IMG/VR virus record: IMGVR_UViG_3300034760_000060
Span: 1-64,000 of that record
Origin: a virus
Reading direction: 5' to 3' (one strand)
DNA length: 64,000 nt
Shown: positions 1 through 8,580 of the stretch, piece after piece
Position numbering within the stretch: the first letter of the stretch is position 1
Layout of the letters: every line of letters starts with the position of its first letter
Notes under the pieces: generated by a model
Database searches by the model: none
What the model was told of the DNA's origin: nothing
Seen by the model: only the letters and a program-made list of their open reading frames with translations
Program-made: the position numbers and the translations under genes

Positions 1-2001
1 ATGGCAGCAACAGATTCCCCCCAGCAGGAAAATCAGGGCTTGCAGGAAAGCCGCGTGTTTGCACCGCCAGCCGACTTCGTGGCCAAGGCCGCCATCTCCG
101 GCATGGATGCCTACAATGCGCTGTGCGCCGAAGCGGCCTCCGATTACGAAGGGTTCTGGGCGCGCCTGGCGCGCGAGAATCTCGACTGGCACAAGCCGTT
201 CACCTCGACCCTGGACGAGACCGACGCGCCGTTTTACAAATGGTTCGATGACGGCGAGCTGAACGTCTCGTACAACTGCCTCGACCGCAACCTCCAGAAC
301 GGCAACGCCGACAAGACCGCCATCATCTTCGAAGCCGACGACGGCAGCGTCACGCGCGCCACCTACCAGGAGCTGTACGAGCGCGTCTGCAAGTTCGCCA
401 ACGGCCTCAAGTCGCGCGGCATCAAGAAGGGCGACCGCGTCATTATTTATATGTCGATGTCGATCGAAGGCGTGGCCGCCATGCAGGCGTGCGCGCGCAT
501 CGGCGCCACCCACTCGGTGGTGTTCGGCGGCTTTTCGGCCAAATCGCTGCAGGAGCGCATTATCGATGCCGGCGCGGTGGCGGTCATCACGGCCGACGAA
601 CAACTGCGCGGCGGCAAGCACCTGCCCTTGAAAAGCATCGTCGACGAAGCGCTGGCGCTGGGCGGCTGCGACAGCATCAAGAACGTCATCGTCTACCAGC
701 GCACCGGCGGCAACGTTGCCTTCACCGAAGGGCGCGACCTGTGGCTGCACGAACTGGTGGCCAGCCAGGCCGCCGAGTGCGAGCCGGAATGGGTGGGCGC
801 CGAGCATCCGCTGTTCATCCTGTACACCTCCGGCTCGACCGGCACCCCGAAAGGCGTGCAGCATGCCAGCGGCGGCTACCTGCTGTGGGCCGCGCTGACC
901 ATGAAGTGGAGCTTCGACATCAAGCCGCAGGACGTGTTCTGGTGCACCGCCGATATCGGCTGGGTTACCGGCCACAGCTACATCGCCTACGGCCCGCTGG
1001 CGGTGGGCGCGACGCAGGTCGTGTTCGAAGGCATTCCGACCTACCCGAACGCCGGACGCTTCTGGGACAACATCGCCAAGCACAAGGTCAGCATTTTTTA
1101 CACGGCGCCGACGGCGATCCGTTCGCTGATCAAGGCGGCCGATGTCGACCCGAGCGTGCATCCTTCCAAGTACGATTTGAGCAGCCTGCGCCTGCTCGGT
1201 TCGGTAGGCGAGCCGATCAATCCGGAAGCCTGGATGTGGTACTACAAGAACGTGGGCGGCGAGCGCTGCCCGGTGGTCGATACCTTCTGGCAGACCGAAA
1301 CGGGCGGCCACATGATCACGCCGCTGCCGGGTGCGACGCCCATGGTGCCCGGTTCGTGCACCTTGCCGCTGCCGGGCATCATGACCGCGATTGTCGACGA
1401 AGCCGGCGCGGACGTGCCGAACGGGCAGGGCGGCATCCTGGTGGTCAAGCGGCCGTGGCCATCGATGATCCGCACCATCTGGGGCAATCCGGAGCGCTTC
1501 AAGAGCAGCTACTTCCCGGATGAGCTTGGCGGCAAGATGTACCTGGCCGGCGACGGGGCGATCCGCAACAAGGAGACCGGCTACTTCACGATCACCGGGC
1601 GCATCGACGACGTGCTCAACGTGTCGGGCCACCGCATGGGCACCATGGAAATCGAATCGGCGCTGGTGGCCAATCCGATGGTGGCCGAGGCGGCGGTGGT
1701 GGGCAAGCCGGACGACACCACGGGCGAGTCGATCTGCGCGTTCGTGGTGCTCAAGCAGGCGCGCCCGACCGGGGAAGAAGCCAAGAAGCTGGCGCTGGAG
1801 CTGCGCAACTGGGTAGCCAAGGAAATCGGCCCGATCGCCAAGCCGAAGGAAATTCGCTTCGGAGACAACCTGCCCAAGACACGCTCGGGCAAGATCATGC
1901 GGCGTTTGCTGCGCGTGCTGGCCAAGGGCGAGACGATTACGCAGGACGTGTCGACCCTGGAAAATCCGGCGATCCTGGAGCAGTTGAAGGAAGCGTCGTA
2001 G
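1..2001 (+). CDS. acs: Acetyl-CoA synthetase (AMP-forming)
   Basis: Cytosolic enzyme that activates acetate with ATP to acetyl-AMP and transfers it to CoA. Visible motifs: A3 phosphate loop [11 protein letters not shown] (residues 275-285), A5 WQTETGG (430-436), A8 hinge region [17 protein letters not shown] (531-547) and the A10 catalytic lysine in [11 protein letters not shown] (Lys631), the residue that Pat/GcnL-type acetylases modify in this family. At 666 residues it is close to the usual 650, so the ATG at the first base is plausible, but the upstream region is outside the window. It is the only clear host protein gene here and fixes the chromosomal side of the prophage junction. Confidence 0.97.
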   Translation: MAATDSPQQENQGLQESRVFAPPADFVAKAAISGMDAYNALCAEAASDYEGFWARLARENLDWHKPFTSTLDETDAPFYKWFDDGELNVSYNCLDRNLQNGNADKTAIIFEADDGSVTRATYQELYERVCKFANGLKSRGIKKGDRVIIYMSMSIEGVAAMQACARIGATHSVVFGGFSAKSLQERIIDAGAVAVITADEQLRGGKHLPLKSIVDEALALGGCDSIKNVIVYQRTGGNVAFTEGRDLWLHELVASQAAECEPEWVGAEHPLFILYTSGSTGTPKGVQHASGGYLLWAALTMKWSFDIKPQDVFWCTADIGWVTGHSYIAYGPLAVGATQVVFEGIPTYPNAGRFWDNIAKHKVSIFYTAPTAIRSLIKAADVDPSVHPSKYDLSSLRLLGSVGEPINPEAWMWYYKNVGGERCPVVDTFWQTETGGHMITPLPGATPMVPGSCTLPLPGIMTAIVDEAGADVPNGQGGILVVKRPWPSMIRTIWGNPERFKSSYFPDELGGKMYLAGDGAIRNKETGYFTITGRIDDVLNVSGHRMGTMEIESALVANPMVAEAAVVGKPDDTTGESICAFVVLKQARPTGEEAKKLALELRNWVAKEIGPIAKPKEIRFGDNLPKTRSGKIMRRLLRVLAKGETITQDVSTLENPAILEQLKEAS

Positions 2002-2018
2002 GGGGGAATGCAAATTTC

Positions 2019-2047
2019 TTCATACTTGGCAGAATCTTTGCTATAAT
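2019..2047 (+). promoter_or_regulatory. Promoter of tRNA-Ser
   Basis: A perfect -10 box TATAAT (2042-2047) lies 17 bp after a 4/6 -35 box TTCATA (2019-2024), followed by a GC-rich discriminator typical of stable-RNA promoters. Transcription would start near 2054, just before the tRNA. Confidence 0.7.
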
Positions 2048-2079
2048 CTGCGGCTTCGCGAAGGCGGAGATGTAAAGCA

Positions 2080-2170
2080 GGAGAGATGGATGAGTGGTTG
2101 AAGTCGCACGCCTGGAAAGCGTGTATAGGTTCATAGCCTATCCGGGGTTCGAATCCCCGTCTCTCCGCCA
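2080..2170 (+). tRNA. tRNA-Ser(GGA)
   Basis: Complete class II tRNA: acceptor arm GGAGAGA pairs with TCTCTCC, anticodon loop CTGGAAA gives anticodon GGA (reads UCC/UCU), a long variable arm is present, the T-arm contains GGTTCGAATCC, and CCA is encoded (2168-2170). It is the host tRNA beside which the prophage integrase sits, so its 3' part is the likely attachment site. Confidence 0.95.
2130..2170. other. Probable attL in the tRNA-Ser 3' end
   Basis: Inferred: tyrosine integrases commonly use the 3' half of a tRNA gene, the tRNA here stays intact, and the integrase gene ends 52 bp downstream. The exact core cannot be set without the right end of the prophage, where a copy of the T-arm/acceptor sequence should recur. 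Confidence 0.5.
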
Positions 2171-2179
2171 GGAACACTA

Positions 2180-2204
2180 AGCCCCTGATTTTAGGGGCTT
2201 TTTC
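2180..2204 (+). terminator. Rho-independent terminator of tRNA-Ser
   Basis: AGCCCCT (2180-2186) pairs with AGGGGCT (2193-2199) and is followed by a T run. It separates the tRNA from the oppositely oriented integrase gene and may stop readthrough from both sides. Confidence 0.8.
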
Positions 2205-2221
2205 TATTGCCCAGCCCGTTT

Positions 2222-3418
2222 TCATTCCTTGACGTTTCTGGCTCCGGGAATGTCCAGGGAATTTTTAGCCAGTGCGGCCTCCATCTTCTCCATTTCCCGA
2301 TCATCGTCGTCGCTGCTGATCCATTTGGCGTAGACCGTGAAGAACATGCGAAGACTATGGCCCAACTGCTTGGCCAAGTACCCCGGCTTGGCGCCGCTCA
2401 TGAGTCCGATTGTTGCAAAGGTGTGGCGCATGTTGTACGGGCGGCGATACCGGATGCCAAGCTGCTTCAAGGTGATCTCCCAAAAACTTCGAACGTCCGT
2501 AATTTTTGCGTACCCCCAAGGCTTGCTAGTTTTTGGGTCGTGGAAAACATGCCCGCCACCCTCCACGCGCGCGCCGACGAGCTGCGTGTACACCTTCTGC
2601 CGCTGCAGCGCCTCCATAGCCAGCTTCGTCAGCTTCACTACCCGCGCCTCATAAGTTTTCGTCGAGTCCGCTTCCTCATCGTACACATTCGCCCCGTCGA
2701 TCAGCATTTCCTTCTTCTGGAAATCGATATCCCCCCATTTCAGCGCGATACCTTCGGAGGTCCGCAGTCCGGAAAAGAACATCAGTTGCACGAAGTTTAA
2801 GATTTGCTCGTCTCGATGCGCCCGAAGGTGATCCAGAATTTGGTGCGCCTCCGCGAGGTCGAACGGGTCCGGGCCTGGTCGTTGGTAACCGGCGCGCGCT
2901 ACTTCTTCGCACGGGTTTTCGGTTATCAGCTTGTCACGCTTCGCGAATTCGAACACGCCCTTAATCAGCGACAGTTCGTTGTTCCGGCTTTTCCCGCTCT
3001 TCCAGGTGCCAGCCTTGAGCGCCTCTAGAATGTCCGAATAGCCTACCTCGGCGATCGGCTTATTCGTCAATTTCTTCTTCCAGAAATTTTCAAGGCGCCT
3101 GCGATACTGATCCTTCGTTGATGCCTTTATTTCATGCAGCCTAATCCATTTATCCATTACATCGAACAGCATCGGCACGCATTTGCCTGCTTCGTTCGCG
3201 CGCGGGGAATGCGGGAAATAGTCCTGATAGCTGAACGTGCCCTCTACAATTTTGCGCCTGATTTCCGCTGCGATCCTGGTCGCGTACTTTGCGTTCGCCG
3301 GCGTCGGCTGCATCGGCTCATCATTGAGATAAAGCGTTTCCTTGCACGAGCGCCCCCTGTACGTAAATCGCACGCGAATGCTGCTTTCCCGCAGTTCTAT
3401 GCCGCCTGTTCCACCCAT
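2222..3418 (-). CDS. int: Prophage tyrosine integrase
   Basis: Site-specific recombinase that integrates and, with an excisionase, excises the phage. The N-terminus (about 1-75, GIELRESSIRVRFTYRGR) matches the DUF3596 arm-binding domain, 80-165 is the core-binding SAM-like domain, and the catalytic domain follows. Visible catalytic residues: Arg219 (SGLRTSEG), Lys254, Arg331 in YNMRHTFA with Tyr in place of the first His, His354 (LGH) and the nucleophile Tyr363 (TVYAKW). The protein is full length at 398 residues. The gene is last in the leftward operon, overlaps the excisionase-like gene by 22 bp, and its 3' end points at the tRNA-Ser attachment site. Confidence 0.95.
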   Translation of the reverse strand: MGGTGGIELRESSIRVRFTYRGRSCKETLYLNDEPMQPTPANAKYATRIAAEIRRKIVEGTFSYQDYFPHSPRANEAGKCVPMLFDVMDKWIRLHEIKASTKDQYRRRLENFWKKKLTNKPIAEVGYSDILEALKAGTWKSGKSRNNELSLIKGVFEFAKRDKLITENPCEEVARAGYQRPGPDPFDLAEAHQILDHLRAHRDEQILNFVQLMFFSGLRTSEGIALKWGDIDFQKKEMLIDGANVYDEEADSTKTYEARVVKLTKLAMEALQRQKVYTQLVGARVEGGGHVFHDPKTSKPWGYAKITDVRSFWEITLKQLGIRYRRPYNMRHTFATIGLMSGAKPGYLAKQLGHSLRMFFTVYAKWISSDDDDREMEKMEAALAKNSLDIPGARNVKE

Positions 3419-3600
3419 TTGTAATACTCCTGGACATTCATTGTGATACGGCCGTCTGGCGCTTTTTTGTAGTGCTTACCTTCGAGCCAAACGCCATCTT
3501 CCATTTTTCGCCGGACCGCCTTATCGGTGTAGCCGGTCAGCGAACAAAACATGGGGATCAACACCCACTGCAATTGAAACTGAATAGAAATATCCGTCAC
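3397..3600 (-). CDS. Excisionase-like winged-helix protein
   Basis: 67 residues with a MerR/AlpA-like recognition region, LTGYTDKAVRRKMEDGVW (about 21-38), followed by a basic wing (GKHYKKAPDGRI) as in phage excisionase-like proteins that bend attachment DNA. Position supports the role: it precedes the integrase, overlaps its start and is coupled by ATGA to the gene upstream. I name the function from family resemblance and context; it could also act as a transcriptional regulator of int. Confidence 0.75.
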   Translation of the reverse strand: MTDISIQFQLQWVLIPMFCSLTGYTDKAVRRKMEDGVWLEGKHYKKAPDGRITMNVQEYYKWVEQAA

Positions 3601-3830
3601 TTGTCGTTCTCCTGTTCGTTATCAGTATCCAACTCAAGCCAAGCCGCCGGCATTCCCACTTCGTCACCATCGTCCTCTGGATCGATCAGCGCTTCCGACA
3701 CGTCATCACCATCATCATCGTCGTCCTGGTCCACGAGCACCGGCATGGCCGGCTCGATTGGCGCTTCGAAGATCTTCTCCCAGGCGTCATCCGAGGTCTT
3801 GCCCGGCCGGCGTGCGCTGCGCTTACTCAT
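3597..3830 (-). CDS. Small highly acidic protein
   Basis: 77 residues with a basic start (SKRSARRPGK) and a long run of Asp/Glu from about residue 34 onward (DQDDDDDGDDV, DPEDDGDEVG). I do not recognise a family. The acidic body recalls DNA-mimic proteins, but composition alone does not show that. It is coupled by ATGA to the excisionase-like gene downstream and overlaps the gene upstream by 8 bp, so it belongs to the int-xis end of the leftward operon. Confidence 0.7.
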   Translation of the reverse strand: MSKRSARRPGKTSDDAWEKIFEAPIEPAMPVLVDQDDDDDGDDVSEALIDPEDDGDEVGMPAAWLELDTDNEQENDK

Positions 3831-4092
3831 AGCTGCCTCCCTCCCAAAACAAACGCGGCTTGCTTGGCTGTCCGCCCTCTGGCTTGATGCCTGCTATCCG
3901 CAATTTCGTCGCCGGGTCACTCAGATAAACACTGAGGAAATCGTAGAGATTCTGCGCTTGCTTGTGCGAAAGAAAGGCTCTTACACCTCCCTCCGCGTAC
4001 TCGATACGCACTTCCAGGGCTGTAGCAAGTCTTGCATGGCCGTCGAAATAAACCGCCCCGTTGTCGTCCGTTACCATTTTGAGAATGCTCAT
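3823..4092 (-). CDS. Hypothetical phage protein
   Basis: 89 residues, no recognised domain. The middle part (AFLSHKQAQNLYDFLSVYLSD) looks helical and amphipathic; no Cys, signal or membrane segment is seen. The ATG overlaps the stop of the gene upstream (ATGA), and it overlaps the acidic-protein gene downstream by 8 bp, so it is very likely translated with them. Confidence 0.65.
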   Translation of the reverse strand: MSILKMVTDDNGAVYFDGHARLATALEVRIEYAEGGVRAFLSHKQAQNLYDFLSVYLSDPATKLRIAGIKPEGGQPSKPRLFWEGGSYE

Positions 4093-5663
4093 TGTTTTTC
4101 TCCCGGCGATAGCTCTGTTGCTACAGGGGCGGCGGGCAGTGGTCCGAACTTCGGTTTCGCCGCCTGCTTGGCGCGGATCGCGTCGACTTTCGTCCAGATG
4201 CGCGCAAGCTCGACCTCTGCGGCGTCATGCATATCCAAGCCCTGCGCCAGGCAAAGCGCTGCCAGCGTTACCATCACGCCGCCGACCTCTTGGTGCTTCT
4301 CGCCGACAGGGCGGCCAAAGGTGTAATCGACCAGCTCGTGCGCCTCGGCGGCGGTCATGCCGCATGCCTGCACAAGCTCGGTCGCTTCCTCAAAGAACCG
4401 GTGATTGCGCTCCTCGGCGTCGCCGGCGATCATCGGCCCGAAGCACGCCATCATCCAGGGCTGCACGCGATGCTGGAAGGGCGCGCGTGCCGGCTCCGCA
4501 TGCCCTGCTGGCGCAACAGCGGCGCGGTCAGCGAGGACGTAGGCGTGCATCATGTCCGGCGTGTAAAGCGGCTCGCTGCCGTCGCCGCATCCGTTGTACC
4601 GCGTTTCAGGCAGCGGCGGCAAATCCCCCGCTGGCGCATCTGGCGCAGCTCCGGCGCCAACCGGAAGAAACCCGGCCGCTTCCAACTTCGCCCTCACATT
4701 CGCGATTACAGTAGGGGCATCCGCACGCTTCATCGCTGGCGCATCTGGCGCGCTGGCCTTTCTCACGGATGAGCATTCACAAAACCAAGCGCCGCATACT
4801 TGGCATTGATCGTCGCGGGATGGCGCGCTGGCATTCGGTGCAGGCGGGCGCACGATTAGTTCGGTCAGGTAGCAGCCTTCTTTGGCGTCGTTCTCGATGT
4901 AGTCGTCCGCTTCGTCCTTGTCGAAATAGGCGGTCCCCAACTCAAGCTCGCCATCGGGCAGCGTAATAAGCCATGCCACGGTGTCGTCCGGCACCTCATC
5001 AGCGCTGGGCGCGGGGGCAGCCCAGCGCATATCGTTCTTCCAATCGATTTGAAGCCCGCGCCAGGACTCTTGCGCATTGTGCCGCACCCATCCATCGCGC
5101 ACGCGTTGCTCTAACTCAGCTCCGACGAAAACGGGGCGGTCATCGAGATAGCCGAGAGGGGCCCCTTGGTCGCCTTCGGGGAAGGCATCAGCGCTGGCCG
5201 CACGCTGGGCGATCTCAAGCTCGGCGGTTAGTTGCGCGTTTGCTGCCCGCTCGGATGCCAGCATGCCCGCCGCACCGAGATTCGTTTCCACTTGCTTTTG
5301 AACTTCGTTCAATTGGCTGCGCAACGCCTTGACCAGAGTTTCATAGGCGTTGATGCGCTTACGCTCGCCGTCTTCCGGGGCCGCACGCTGGGCGATGTAG
5401 GCGCGCAGGTCTGCAATTTCGGCTTCCATGAAGCTATCATGTTTGTAGCCGGTATAACGATGCCCCAATTCGGCGAACGCCCGCTCACGCCATGTCTTTG
5501 GCAACGCCGTATCAATGCTGCCCTGCGCTGGCGCGGCTTGGATGGCGGCGAGCACGTCTGGGCGCCACAGCCAATTCCCGCCCTTGTGTTGGACAAGTTC
5601 GCCTTGGACAGGCGCGTGGCGGGTCAGCGCGTCGATGGCGGCTTGAATGGAATTCTTACTCAT
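4089..5663 (-). CDS. Large accessory protein with C-terminal MazG-like domain
   Basis: 524 residues. The N-terminus (SIQAAIDALT) is shared with two neighbouring genes. Residues about 110-165 (ALRSQLNEVQKQVET) form a coiled coil, a Cys cluster CQVCGAWFCEC lies mid-protein, and residues about 405-500 resemble all-alpha NTP pyrophosphatases: EEATELVQ (425-432) as the EExxE metal motif and QEVGGVMVTLAALC as the second helix. This suggests hydrolysis of nucleoside triphosphates, possibly nucleotide-pool control during infection. The low-complexity Ala/Pro linkers and the fusion to other modules are unusual for MazG. Function rests on motif reading only. Confidence 0.65.
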   Translation of the reverse strand: MSKNSIQAAIDALTRHAPVQGELVQHKGGNWLWRPDVLAAIQAAPAQGSIDTALPKTWRERAFAELGHRYTGYKHDSFMEAEIADLRAYIAQRAAPEDGERKRINAYETLVKALRSQLNEVQKQVETNLGAAGMLASERAANAQLTAELEIAQRAASADAFPEGDQGAPLGYLDDRPVFVGAELEQRVRDGWVRHNAQESWRGLQIDWKNDMRWAAPAPSADEVPDDTVAWLITLPDGELELGTAYFDKDEADDYIENDAKEGCYLTELIVRPPAPNASAPSRDDQCQVCGAWFCECSSVRKASAPDAPAMKRADAPTVIANVRAKLEAAGFLPVGAGAAPDAPAGDLPPLPETRYNGCGDGSEPLYTPDMMHAYVLADRAAVAPAGHAEPARAPFQHRVQPWMMACFGPMIAGDAEERNHRFFEEATELVQACGMTAAEAHELVDYTFGRPVGEKHQEVGGVMVTLAALCLAQGLDMHDAAEVELARIWTKVDAIRAKQAAKPKFGPLPAAPVATELSPGEKQ

Positions 5664-6210
5664 GTGTGTAGCTCCCGATTTGTCCTGGTTCGTTACTGCC
5701 CGTGCAGTCGTTCCGGTGGTTGGCTGCGTGTGGGCAGCGTTTATTCCCGCACATGGCGCACAGAATCATGCGATTGGGGAAAAGTTCGTGTGGGTGACAG
5801 GTGGCACAATGGCATCCGGGTAGCGCGTCCAAAACGCCGAGCGCGCGTCGCGCATGGAAAGCGACATCGTCGCCGCTTACCTGCATACCTTTGCGCCTGA
5901 TGCACCAGTCCAAGAAACTACGCACTTCCCGATCCTGTCGTGCGGTGATGTCATCCGAATCCGTGGCGTTCGGCGCACTTGGCATGCCAATGACCGAGAC
6001 GGGCGCGACCGTCGGGGCGGGCGTGGCGAGGGAGGTGCGCTCATCCGGCATGCTGCTGCCCGGCGATGGTGCGACCTGAAGGGCGGCGAGAGTGTCGCGG
6101 CACTTCTGCATCGTCGCGACATGCTGCTGAATACGCATGGTGAAATGATTTATCATCGCCAGGGTGTCGGTTAGCGCATCGATGGCGGCTTGAATAGGGG
6201 ATTTGCTCAT
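5656..6210 (-). CDS. Hypothetical protein with Cys-rich C-terminus
   Basis: 184 residues. It starts with SPIQAAIDALT, the peptide shared with the next gene and with the gene two further upstream. A Pro/Ala/Thr-rich linker follows, and the C-terminal part (CHCATCHPHE ... CAMCGNKRCPHAANH ... C) has eight Cys and several His in CxxC spacing, so it probably binds zinc. No known family recognised. It overlaps its downstream neighbour by 8 bp and is coupled upstream by ATGA. Confidence 0.6.
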   Translation of the reverse strand: MSKSPIQAAIDALTDTLAMINHFTMRIQQHVATMQKCRDTLAALQVAPSPGSSMPDERTSLATPAPTVAPVSVIGMPSAPNATDSDDITARQDREVRSFLDWCIRRKGMQVSGDDVAFHARRALGVLDALPGCHCATCHPHELFPNRMILCAMCGNKRCPHAANHRNDCTGSNEPGQIGSYTHE

Positions 6211-6374
6211 TTATTTTTGTCCTTGTACGCGCAAGTGAGGGTTACGCCAGTGGCGGGTTTTGAAAGTCCTACGATCTCGATGCATTCCGCCATGCTCTTC
6301 ATGGGGAACTCGATGCGAACGGTGGGCGTCCAGGCCGTGGCTGCTACGAGGTACAGCATGATGACGACGTTCAT
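6207..6374 (-). CDS. Small membrane or secreted protein
   Basis: 55 residues. The chosen ATG at 6374 overlaps the upstream stop (ATGA) and has a purine-rich GAGGGGG site before it; a longer frame upstream lacks a site. The first 17 residues (NVVIMLYLVAATAW) are hydrophobic like a signal peptide, and two Cys (CIEI, CAYK) follow, which could form a disulfide in the periplasm. No family recognised. Confidence 0.55.
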   Translation of the reverse strand: MNVVIMLYLVAATAWTPTVRIEFPMKSMAECIEIVGLSKPATGVTLTCAYKDKNK

Positions 6375-6769
6375 TTCGACACCCCCTCGATGTGTCCCGC
6401 GATAGCCAGGGCGTCGGCCACGCACGCATCGAATGCCTCGATCACGTCGTCCGACAGATGACCTTCGCCAGCGATGTCAAAATCGGCTCCGTTCGGATCG
6501 CTGAATGCCACCCAGCCACTATCACGCTCCACGCCGATCGTGATCACGTAGCCCTCGGGCAGCTCCGCGCAGCAGCGGTTCAGTGCATCTGCCAGCGCGC
6601 CGCCTGGTTCGTCCGCCGCCACAGACGTGACCGGGATGGTGGCGAGGGCAGTCAGCGCTCTTTTAGCAAGAAATTTCATGCTGCGGATTGCCAATTCCTC
6701 ACCGGCATCACCCGGGTAGTCCTTGATAGTAGTGAGGTCGTCGATAGCGTCTTGAATGGGGGTGGTCAT
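6371..6769 (-). CDS. Hypothetical protein with shared N-terminal peptide
   Basis: 132 residues beginning TPIQDAIDDLT, the third copy of the peptide found at the start of the genes at 4089-5663 and 5656-6210. The C-terminal half (EGYVITIGVERDSGWVAFSD) is predicted strand-rich, the end is acidic. No enzymatic motif seen. Coupled by ATGA at the downstream side and overlapping its upstream neighbour by 4 bp. Confidence 0.6.
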   Translation of the reverse strand: MTTPIQDAIDDLTTIKDYPGDAGEELAIRSMKFLAKRALTALATIPVTSVAADEPGGALADALNRCCAELPEGYVITIGVERDSGWVAFSDPNGADFDIAGEGHLSDDVIEAFDACVADALAIAGHIEGVSK

Positions 6770-7029
6770 GTGGAACTCTCCTTTGGCGAATAGCCTTCAA
6801 CCAAGCGCTTGATAGCGCAGTCCTCGCCGAGCGTGCCGACGAAGTACTGTGTGCCGCCGTGCCCGCGCAGCTCGTGAATTTTGTAGATGTAGGCACGCGG
6901 CGTCATAAGTTCGCCGCTCCCAGAATGCGCCGGAACGCCTTCCCAGCGAATGTAGGTGCGGCGAGTGCTGACGGTGCACACCTGTCCGTCAAGTGGTCCG
7001 CCGAGCATAAGCACGTTGACGGTGCTCAT
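6766..7029 (-). CDS. Hypothetical phage protein
   Basis: 87 residues from the ATG at 7029, which overlaps the stop of the upstream gene. The N-terminus STVNVLMLGGPLDGQVCTV resembles a recurring phage protein type with an early LxGGPxDGxxV motif and a later tyrosine-rich stretch (YIYKIHEL); its function is unknown. The longer in-frame extension upstream is Arg/Gly-rich noise from the neighbouring gene's other frame. Confidence 0.65.
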   Translation of the reverse strand: MSTVNVLMLGGPLDGQVCTVSTRRTYIRWEGVPAHSGSGELMTPRAYIYKIHELRGHGGTQYFVGTLGEDCAIKRLVEGYSPKESST

Positions 7030-7835
7030 ACAGCGCCGCCCTTGTTGGGCGCGTCGATCTCCAGGCCGCCGGCGGTAAAGCCGCGCTCGACGCACGCGTT
7101 CCTGGCAGCGATCATCAGCGGCGACTCCTTGGCCGTGGGCGATGGGTGCAAGGCGCGCTCGTTGTCTGGAAGCTCGGCCATCTGATCTGCGGTGCGGACC
7201 AGCGCGCGGACCACATCCATCGGGTCGACCTCGTATTCTGGGTCTGGCGGGGCGACCGAGGCGATAGCGAGCCGCTGCTCCGCCTCCCACTGCATTTCCA
7301 TCGCGATACCGCGATAATCCCAGTACATCTCCTCGGCTTTCGCGAAGGCGTCGTACAGCTTGTCGTCGGTGCTGAACACTTCGCGCAGCTTATCCATGTC
7401 CCAGTAGGCGCTGCCCTCATCGTCAGGCGAGACTGGCGAACTCCATCCTGTCAAGTCGCCCAACGCGTCCTCGGCGTCCATCCCAATGATGATCTGCACC
7501 GCCTCCGCCCGGCCCTCGGCACGTGATGCCAAGATAATGCTGCGCAGGTCGTTCGCACCGGCTGACGCCTCCAGCTCCGCGACGCGCGCGATCAGCGCAA
7601 GCACGACGGTCGGGTTGGCGGCGGCGATGTAAGCGGCGTTGTCGCGGACCGGCAGATATTTGCAGCTGGTAGCGCAAATCTGGTGAGCGTAGTCCTCAAA
7701 ATCTCGCATGGGATTTGTGCTCCCGCCGATATTCCGGTCGGCATGGCCGGCAGGAATAACCCAACGCTCAAACTTCGCTATCCACGGCCCTGGCGTGGCC
7801 GCTTCCGCAAGCCGCTTCAATTCTGTCGTATCCAT
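7026..7835 (-). CDS. Ead/Ea22-like protein
   Basis: 269 residues. The N-terminus carries the Ead/Ea22 signature: LAEAATPGPW (9-18) and NAAYIAAANPTVVLALIARV (about 66-85), found in accessory proteins of lambdoid phages whose role is unresolved. The rest has an acidic centre (DDEGSAYWDMDKLREVF) and no catalytic motif that I can see. It starts with ATG at 7835 after a short gap from the preceding gene, and its stop overlaps the next start. Confidence 0.75.
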   Translation of the reverse strand: MDTTELKRLAEAATPGPWIAKFERWVIPAGHADRNIGGSTNPMRDFEDYAHQICATSCKYLPVRDNAAYIAAANPTVVLALIARVAELEASAGANDLRSIILASRAEGRAEAVQIIIGMDAEDALGDLTGWSSPVSPDDEGSAYWDMDKLREVFSTDDKLYDAFAKAEEMYWDYRGIAMEMQWEAEQRLAIASVAPPDPEYEVDPMDVVRALVRTADQMAELPDNERALHPSPTAKESPLMIAARNACVERGFTAGGLEIDAPNKGGAV

Positions 7836-7850
7836 ATATTCCTCGTTTCG

Positions 7851-8090
7851 TTATTCAGGCTGCTTTTGCAGCGATACCAGCGGTGCGTCGATCGGTGTCG
7901 GGTCGCCGGACAGGTACACGACCATGTCGATGCGACCGCCGGCCCGTTGCGCGCTGACCGTGTGAATGTGCTCGACCTTTCCCGCGACCTCGACCGGGTG
8001 GCCGTTTTGCAGCGCGGCCAGCAGGATCCGTTGGTGCTTGTGCTCGGGCAGCTCCGAGCGGGAGAAGTTCGGCGGCGGCAACTGGCTCAT
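7851..8090 (-). CDS. Hypothetical protein
   Basis: 79 residues, starting MSQLPPPN at 8090, where the ATG overlaps the upstream stop and is preceded by GAGGGA. It contains two short repeats of His-rich text (EHKHQ, VEHIHTV) and a beta-like second half. No family recognised. Confidence 0.6.
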   Translation of the reverse strand: MSQLPPPNFSRSELPEHKHQRILLAALQNGHPVEVAGKVEHIHTVSAQRAGGRIDMVVYLSGDPTPIDAPLVSLQKQPE

Positions 8091-8290
8091 CCGATGTCCC
8101 TCAGGCGGGTCAACCCGGTGTCGCATTCGTAAATCTGGTCAGCCGGCGCGCCCGACGCTTCGATCAAGCGGCACTTGTGATCGATCAGGTATTTGTCGCG
8201 GCGGATGCCCATGGCCTGGTCAGCGAACGTCAGCACAAAGCTGGTGAACATGACCGCGCCGAGAACTGCCAAAATAGCATTTGGCTTCAT
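8087..8290 (-). CDS. Small membrane-anchored or exported protein
   Basis: 67 residues. A hydrophobic N-terminal segment (residues 5-24, AILAVLGAVMFTSFVLTFA) after a short KPN start is a signal anchor or signal peptide. The remainder (about 40 residues) has two Cys (HKCRL and YECD) that could be disulfide-bonded outside the membrane. ATGA-coupled at both ends. No family recognised. Confidence 0.6.
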   Translation of the reverse strand: MKPNAILAVLGAVMFTSFVLTFADQAMGIRRDKYLIDHKCRLIEASGAPADQIYECDTGLTRLRDIG

Positions 8291-8580
8291 AGTTGATCTC
8301 CTGCTGTGATTGGAAGCTGGCGCGGGTCCGTTGACGCCAGGGTGTAGACGAAGGTGCGGCCCGTTTCGGTGTCGCGCTCGTCGCAGTCATTCATCCCGGC
8401 CAGCACTGCGGCGTGCGCGGCGGCCTCGCAGATTTTGGTTGCCTGGCCGCGAAACATGCAGCCCGCGCAGTCGCCGGCGCCGACGGCCGCCAGCTTCGCC
8501 CGGAACTGCTTTGCTACAGGGTCGAGCGGCGCGGCATCCTGGCCCAGCCAACGATGGACGGCGACGAACCCTTTCATCAT
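8287..8580 (-). CDS. Hypothetical protein with Cys cluster
   Basis: 97 residues. CAGCMFRGQATKIC and a later NDCDE give four Cys, the spacing seen in small phage proteins thought to bind zinc. Two adjacent ATG codons (8580 and 8577) could both start it; the second overlaps the upstream stop. Function unknown. Confidence 0.6.
   Translation of the reverse strand: MMKGFVAVHRWLGQDAAPLDPVAKQFRAKLAAVGAGDCAGCMFRGQATKICEAAAHAAVLAGMNDCDERDTETGRTFVYTLASTDPRQLPITAGDQL

Noticed and set aside
489-1523. 344-codon second frame within acs
   Set aside because: It shadows acs in the +1 phase with Arg/His-rich, low-information text and no motif; expected in GC-rich coding DNA.
1581-2225. 214-codon minus frame across the end of acs and the tRNA
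   Set aside because: It runs through the tRNA and its promoter and has no family resemblance; an antisense shadow.
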